Of a stretch of DNA of 48,566 nucleotides, positions 42,401 through 48,566 are shown piece by piece; within the stretch, counting starts at the first letter, position 1, and every line of letters begins with the position of its first letter. The stretch spans positions 1 through 48,566 of the forward strand of contig JALFMW010000113.1 of the NCBI GenBank assembly GCA_022782605.1, written 5' to 3'. The notes beneath the pieces were generated by a model. That model ran no database searches. It was not told the DNA's origin and worked only from the letters and a program-made list of their open reading frames with translations. The position numbers were made by a program, and so were the translations under genes. This stretch comes from Clostridium sp. (GTDB taxonomy: Bacteria; Bacillota; Clostridia; Peptostreptococcales; Peptostreptococcaceae).

Positions 42401-44803
42401 GTAGGATCTATTATTAATATTTATATACCAAACTACAATGCATCTAAGATAGAAGAATACTTTAATATAAGAATGTCAGATACTTCTGCTTATTATCCTA
42501 TAACAGATAGACTTGAGTTATCTAAACCAAAATTATCTATAGCTTCTTCTCATTATCTATTTAATAGTGATTCTGATACTGTAAGTAGGATAGAATGCTT
42601 TAGAGGAGACTGTTATATATCTACATTTACAGAAAGAATTAATAGAAATTTCCAAGATCCATCTGCTCCTAATAATGATAAAGTAGTAGATAACCTTACT
42701 TGGAATTCTCATTATAAACCTAATGATACAAAAATTGATAATGGTAAAACATAGTTAGAATATATTAACTTAGGAGATGTTAATGCTGTTAAATTAGGAA
42801 GTTGGGTAACATTTACTTGTTATACTAATTATAATTTAAGTATTCGTTCTCTTGATGAAAGTCATGTTGGTGAAAACGGAACTACCGGAAATGCTAGAGG
42901 TTTTTATCCATTATAGGCTATGAATGTCAGTGGTTCATTTAAAATTCCAGAGTCTTAGTCAATGAATGATGGATTTAATTCAACTACTGGAGAAAGATAT
43001 TTCTTTATATAGCCAGATGTTCCTTTTATAAAGAATGAATTTAAAAATAGAATATATTATTCAGATATTGCACAGGAGGATGCCTTTAAAAATGGATATC
43101 GAGTCAATTAGTCTTCCCACTATAGAGATTATAATACAGAGCTTGGTTACATAACTAAAATACTTCCTTATGTTTCAAATATGGGAAGAGTAAGTATTCC
43201 TGGGATATTAGTTATATTTGAGCATGGAGTTGCATTTGCACCAGTAAATGAAAAACAATTAGCTTCATCGGCCGGAGATGTCTTTATAAATAGTCATAAT
43301 ATTCTTCCATAGACATTAAGTGTTGTATCAGATATGTATGGAAGTTAGTGGGCAGATAGTGTTATAAAAACTCCATATGGAGTATATGGAATTGATACGG
43401 TAGCTAAAAAAATATGGAAGTTATCTACTAAAGGATTTTCAGTATTATCTGATTTCACTATGGAGCATTTTCTAAATTAGAATATAGACATTACTGAAAG
43501 AGATAGTTAGGTGTCTTTAGGAATTAGAAATGTAAAAACGCATTATAATGAATCTAAAAATGATGTAATGTTTACATTTATAAATAGTAAATCAGTAGAT
43601 CTTAATAATACATATTCTATTCCATTTACAAAATGGAATTTATGTTATAATGAAATATCTGGTTGTTTTACTACTTTTTACTCATGGATTCCTTCATATT
43701 CAGAAAATATAGATAATGTGTTCTTTTCTTTAGATGAAAACTATACAAGACATATGATTCTAAAAGAGGAAATGTATGATACTCATTAGATAACATATAT
43801 AGTTGATAATGTTAAAAAATATGCAAATGTATTTAATTGGGTAAATGAAAATGAATTTTCTGGACATATATGGAAACATGGAACAAATGGAAAATTCCAA
43901 TAGGCATCTTATATAAAGAATAAAGCTTTACCTACTAATTGGTATGGAGAGCAACATCCATTTGAATTTGAGTTTGAAGTTTTAATGGATTCTTCTATTC
44001 ATAAAATATTTGAAAATTTACAAATAATATCTAATGATGCAGAGCCCGAAAGTTTTCATTTTGAAGTAACTGGAGATTCCTATAATTTTGATAAAGTTAA
44101 TATGTATTATAGATAGGAAGCTACTAAAGAAATGTGGCAAAAGATGGGTTCCCAAATAAAATATGATTCTGATTATACGACATTAGGAAGTTAGTTAGAT
44201 GAATAGAAAAAATCTACTATATTTCCTCTCTATTATAACAGAGAATATTTAAAATAGCATATTTATCCTCTTCCAAACGAAATGTAGGATTATATTAACT
44301 TTGATATAAATCCTTTGTTATATCCTGCAAGTAATACAACTACTTCTCCTAATTATGATGTATTACATAAGAAAACAAGAGATTATGTAAATCTATCTGG
44401 TTCGGAATTGTTATGGGATAAAAGAACTAATGAAATAAGTATAGTTACTCATATAAAATGTTCTCCTATTAATAAAGTAAGTAGATTAAGAGGTAATAGC
44501 TAGTATAAGTATGATAGATGGGATGTTCAAATTCCTTCAATTACATATATGTAGAAAAATGAAGGACCTTGGGTATATCCTCCAATAGTTTTATAGAGTA
44601 TTCCAACTGATATATTAACTAATTCTATTTCTGCATAGACTTTACCTAATACCTATGATATAGGTTAGGTAGATACTAATAAATGGACTTATAGAAAAGA
44701 AACTAAGATACGAGACAAATATTGTAAGATTAGAATAAGATACAATGGTACTAAACAAGCTATTATTTAGGCCATTAGAACATTATATACTGAAGTACAA
44801 TGA
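39455..44803 (+). CDS. Large tail protein, probable muzzle/nozzle
   Basis: A 1782-aa protein beginning MSKKIAVNQFTKGLVTDLHE, a start reminiscent of phage tail-tube nozzle proteins ('F..G...D..p..vp.n.l.dA.N'). Beta-rich throughout, with scattered repeated aromatic and Asn-rich patches and no transmembrane segments. TAG codons are frequent. Large size, location downstream of the connector and fibre genes and immediately upstream of the probable cargo gene fit the crAss-like 'muzzle' that closes the tail end, but no domain motif proves it. The stop TGA overlaps the next ATG (CAATGA). Confidence 0.7.
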
Positions 44804-47800
44804 TAAATAGTGGAGGTCAAGCTTATTAGGCAGCTTCTGAGTATTTAGGAAGTTTGTTATCTAAGGGCTTAAAAGGAAGTAAATTTAATTTAGGTGCAGG
44901 ATTTAAAGGAGCTGGTGGTATAGAGGGAGCTGCTGGAGCGGCTTCTGATATTATCGGCTTCCTTCTTCCTTAGAAATCTGAATATGCAGGAGAAAAAGGA
45001 AATATAACTGCAGGTATGGATAAAGCTTATGATACTATTTCTGACGCAGTAGCAGTTATTCCAGGACTTGGGACTACTGCCAGTGCTATTATGAAGGGAG
45101 GAGCTTTACTTGGTAAAGGAGTTAATGCATTAGGAGGAGGAACAGATGGGATGTGTGTTTGTGCCGGAACCCTTATATACACAAAAACTGGAAAATTAGT
45201 TCCTATTGAAGAATTAAAACAGTCTGATGGTATTTTAGGATGGAATCCTTCAACAAAATAGATTGTTCCGTAGGAAATAACTAATGTTATTACTCCTATT
45301 GAAAAGGAATGTATTAAGATAGTATTAGAAGATGGAAGTTATTTACAATGTAGTATAGATCATCCAATATTAAGTAATTTAAAAGAGAAAGCAGAATCTC
45401 ATCATATAAATGGTAAACGAATTGCTTATAGAAATTGGGAATTTCGTAGAGCAGATACTTTAAAAGTAGATAATTGGGTAGGTAAAGCCAATAATATAGA
45501 TTTTTGGGGAGATATTGAATTACCTTAGGCTTATTTAGTTGGTATACTCATAGGAGATGGTACTTATGGGAAGGGTTCTTCCTGTAGAATTTTTAGTGCT
45601 GATCCAGATACTTGGAAATATATTGAAGAAAATAATTTAGGAGTTATAAATCATTGTGATGATAATCGTCCAGAAAAATATTCTAAGGAAGTTAGAACCT
45701 ATAGAATAATAAATGGGATGGAATTAATGAGATCTTTAGGATTAGTTTATCAAACACATGAAAATAAAACTTTACCTAAAGATATATTTAAATACACTAA
45801 AAATTCTATTTGTAAACTAATAGCAGGTTTATTTGATACTGATGGTTCTGTTTCAGTAAATACTGATAAATCACAATACTCTATAACATTATATCAATCT
45901 AATAAATCTTTATTAGAGGAAGTTTAGGCCCAATTATATAAATTAGGAATTAAATCCACTATTAGTACTAGAAAAGCTACTTAGTATAAAATAAGAGGTA
46001 GAATTTGTGATAGTAAAGTTAGTTATAGATTAAATGTTCATGACTATAGATCTGTATAGAATTTTTATAAATTAATTCCTTTAAATATTTCATATAAAAA
46101 AGAAACACTAGAAAAAATATATAAGTTATCTTTAACTAAAAAGATAAAAGAACATAGTAATCTTTCTGGGGCATCTTAGATAAAAATAATAGATATAATT
46201 CCTTTAGGAAAATAGACAGTATATAATTTAACCTGTACTCCTAATCATACTTATATTGCTAATAATATTATTACACATAATACGACTACTGATGCAATAT
46301 TAGGATCTTCTTTCCTTAATTTAACACCTATGGGACTGATTAACGGATTTGGTGGAAAGAAAGCACATAAGATAACTAGCGACATGAAATAGAGGCAAGC
46401 ATTTGAAACCGTAGGAGGTTCCTATAGTGGTTCTGTACTAAATTATGCAAACGCATCTAAATATTCAGGTAAAAAGTATGGAGCATTTTCTAGACATGCT
46501 AGAAAGAGAGCTAATAGAAAAATAGATGAAGCAAATAGGTAGGTAAAGGTTATGAAAAATATTTCGCAAGAGGCACAACTTGATTCTATGTTAGGAAATG
46601 GGATGTAGGATATTAATAATATGAAATATTAGATGGACTTACAAGGAGGATATAATCCATATACTTCTATAGGAAGAAGGGGATTAAGATTACCTACTAA
46701 AAAAGAACTAGATAGAAGCAGAAGAATATCTTCTAATATTAAAAATAAACAAACTATTAAAAATAAATTCTTTATACCAAACAACTTCTCTTATACATAT
46801 TAGTTAGGAGATTAGATTGAAGTTCCAGAAGAATAGGTAAAAGCATTTAAAAATGGTGGATAGATGAGTATTATTCCAGAAGGAGCATTACATGCTCGAA
46901 AGAATAATATGAATGTAGAAAATATTACTAAAAAGGGAATTCCTGTAGTAGATAATGAGGGTACATAGTAGGCAGAGATTGAAAGAAATGAAATTATTTT
47001 TAGTAAAGAGGCTACTACTAAATTGGAAGAACTAATGAATGATGGTTCTGATCAAGCAGCTATTGAAGCAGGAAAGTTACTAGTAAAAGAAATAACTACT
47101 AATTTAGACGATAAAACTGGTTTAACTAAAGAAGTAATTCTAAAAAATTAGAATGGAGGAAATCTTAATCAGATATTAGGAGGAACAGCTAATCCAACTG
47201 GAAGTATTATTCAATAGCCTACTATATAGATTCCAAATACATAGGAAATAGCTTCTAAAATGAAACCTATTACTGATAAAATAAATCAAGATAATTTAGA
47301 GAATTTTTAGAATAAATAGGCACAAACGAAATCATTAATAGGAGCTGGATTTCAAGCAGCACAAGGAATAATGGAAGGATTTAGTTAGGCTAAATAGGTA
47401 AAACAACAATATAACCAAAAAGTTGAGGCTGAAAAATAGAAAATATTTAGTCAAGTAGGAACTAATAAGTTATAGTTTGCATAGGAAGGAACAAAATTAC
47501 CAGAAAGAAAATATAAAACTTATAAAGATTGGGTAACATATCTTGAATCTACTGGAAGAAAAATAGATGAAGATTATGATAATGAAGGATTCTATAATGA
47601 TCCTGATACTTATTTTATGTGGTAGGAGGAAGAAGAGAAGAATCCTGGAAAAGCACATATGAGTGATAAATATAAATTACCTACATATATGACTTTTAGT
47701 ACTGATAGTAAATATTCTACTCCTGATAAAATAGGTGGTACATGGTCTAATGATGATAATGGTGATATATTTATTACTTCTCCATATTTAGAGTCTATTC

Positions 47801-47901
47801 ATTCTTTAGCTGATTATTTAAGATGGTTGCCAATAAACGATTCTGGAGTTAAGACTCTTATTTATAAAGGTAAATCATATCATATAGGAAGAAAGAAATG
47901 A
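44800..47901 (+). CDS. Probable ejected cargo protein, interrupted by an intein
   Basis: A 1033-aa precursor. The mature extein (about 657 aa) has a Gly/Ala-rich amphipathic N-terminal part (AAGAASDIIGFLL, AVAVIPGLGTTASAIMKGGA, LGKGVNALGGGTDG). A helical, basic central part follows (YGAFSRHARKRANRKIDEAN), then a region with GGQMSIIPEGALHARKNNMN and KEATTKLEEL. This last part is, from memory, typical of a crAss-like internal capsid protein. The intein occupies residues 119-494. Host-cell delivery is inferred from hydrophobic amphipathic segments and position. TAG codons are used in both extein and intein. The stop overlaps the next ATG. Confidence 0.8.
45154..46281 (+). mobile_element. Intein with LAGLIDADG homing endonuclease
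   Basis: 376 aa in frame within the cargo gene. Block A starts at Cys1: CVCAGTLIYTKTGKLVPIEE. Block B is CSIDHPIL (S/T-x-x-H form). Two endonuclease motifs follow, YLVGILIGDGTYG and LIAGLFDTDGSVS, each keeping an acidic active-site residue. Block F is VYNLTCTPNHTYIANN and block G is IITHN, with penultimate His and terminal Asn. The +1 extein residue is Thr. All chemistry residues for splicing are present. About eight TAG codons lie inside, so it is adapted to TAG=Gln. Confidence 0.95.
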
Positions 47902-48467
47902 TAAATATTAAATTAGGGGATAAAGAATATAAAGTCCAAGAAGCAAAAACAAATGAGGAAAAAATAAAAGGACTTATGGGAGTAACTGATCTTCCTCAAG
48001 ATGAAGGCATGATATTTTACTGGGATTAGCCTCAACGTGCAGAAATGTGGATGCATAATACAAAAATTCCATTAGATATAATCTTTATAAATGATGATTA
48101 GGAAGTAATTGCAGTAGAAAAAGGTACTCCAGATGATGATACTTTACTTTCACATCCTGATACTTCTTATGTTGTTGAAGTAAATCAAGGAAGCGGTGTG
48201 AAAGTAGGAGATAAATTAGAATTTGAAGATGAAGATAGTCCTGTAATGAAAGTGCTTGCACCTGATGGTTCTACACAAATGGAATTATGGGGCGGAGAAC
48301 GTATAGTTTCTCGAAGAGAGACTAAAATACTTATTAAAAAAGCTATAAAAGCTTATTAGAGCTAGTCTGATTCAGATTATAAGTCATTAGGTAAATATAT
48401 ATTTAAAGTATTTAAAAAGTAGGATAATAGAGAACCTGAATATGTGAACTCTCCTACTTCTAAATAA
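47898..48467 (+). CDS. DUF192-family protein
   Basis: A 189-aa protein. The N-terminal ~110 residues match DUF192: 'KTNEEKIKGLMGVTDLPQDE', 'GMIFYWDQPQRAEMWMHNTK', 'IPLDIIFINDDQEVI' and 'VVEVNQGSGVKVGDKLEF'. These are the family's typical 'GLM', 'M.F.f......fwMknT..pLDiifid' and 'vLEl..G......i..Gd.v' features. DUF192 proteins have unknown molecular function. The ~70-residue C-terminus after the domain is charged and Ser/Asp-rich. It starts inside the end of the cargo gene. Several TAG codons are read as Gln. Confidence 0.85.
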
Positions 48468-48532
48468 TACAAAATAATTTTATTAAAGTAAGATATTGTT
48501 TTATTTCCTATTTGTATATAGATTTACTATAA

Positions 48533-48566
48533 ATGAAGTTTAATATTAAACAGTTTATTTATGAGA
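48533..48566 (+). CDS. Start of a further gene (partial)
   Basis: ATG 48533 begins MKFNIKQFIYE and runs off the window. The preceding 65 bases are A/T-rich with no gene; they may hold a promoter, but I can name no convincing motif. Confidence 0.5.
   Translation, partial: MKFNIKQFIYE

Noticed and set aside
45016-45927. Cargo gene disrupted as a pseudogene by an inserted ORF
   Set aside because: The insertion is in frame, has all intein splicing blocks, and TAG codons are sense.
1-48566. tRNA genes, CRISPR arrays and insertion sequences
   Set aside because: I looked for cloverleaf-like segments (including a CUA suppressor), regularly spaced repeats and transposase motifs and saw none; only the DGR repeats and intron cores recur.

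Overview
The window reads as the structural (virion) module of a large, AT-rich, crAss-like phage of Bacteroidales. Genes all lie on the + strand and are usually coupled by overlapping stop/start codons (TAATG, TGATG-type overlaps). Every stop is TAA or TGA. TAG occurs dozens of times inside long reading frames and must be read as an amino acid. Aligned positions in two paralogous fibre genes show CAA against TAG, so TAG = Gln (genetic code 15). The recognition as crAss-like rests on remembered protein patterns (major capsid protein, connector proteins, gene order), not on a search.

Layout. 1-239: C-terminus of a probable portal protein. 239-1881: small accessory genes. 1866-17949: three very large tail or appendage proteins (1474, 2607 and 1259 aa), one with a metallophosphoesterase-like domain and one with LamG-like, CotH-like and leucine-rich-repeat-like regions. 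17946-18401: a DUF5675 protein. 18479-19600: a probable capsid scaffold. 19619-27460: the major capsid protein (MCP) gene, split by six group I introns; one carries a LAGLIDADG endonuclease, four carry GIY-YIG endonucleases and one has no ORF. One MCP exon is only 15 nt long. 27535-31966: five head or connector genes. 31966-37642: a diversity-generating retroelement (DGR) with two tandem paralogous fibre genes, each ending in a variable repeat, then the template repeat and the reverse transcriptase. 37608-39462: a DUF4376 protein and two unknown proteins. 39455-44803: a 1782-aa protein, probably the tail muzzle. 44800-47901: a probable ejected cargo protein interrupted by a 376-aa intein. 47898-48467: a DUF192 protein. 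48533-end: start of another gene.

How it works together. This is a late-expressed set of head, neck, tail and receptor-binding proteins. It carries three kinds of self-propagating or hypermutating element: introns in the MCP gene, an intein in the cargo gene and a DGR on the fibres. The DGR is textbook. Over 102 nt, template and both variable repeats differ only at template adenines (15 and 23 substitutions; no change at 73 non-A positions). The template itself contains a TAG codon, which is safe for mutagenesis only because TAG is sense in this phage. The introns and endonucleases differ in how far they have adopted TAG=Gln, suggesting they arrived at different times.
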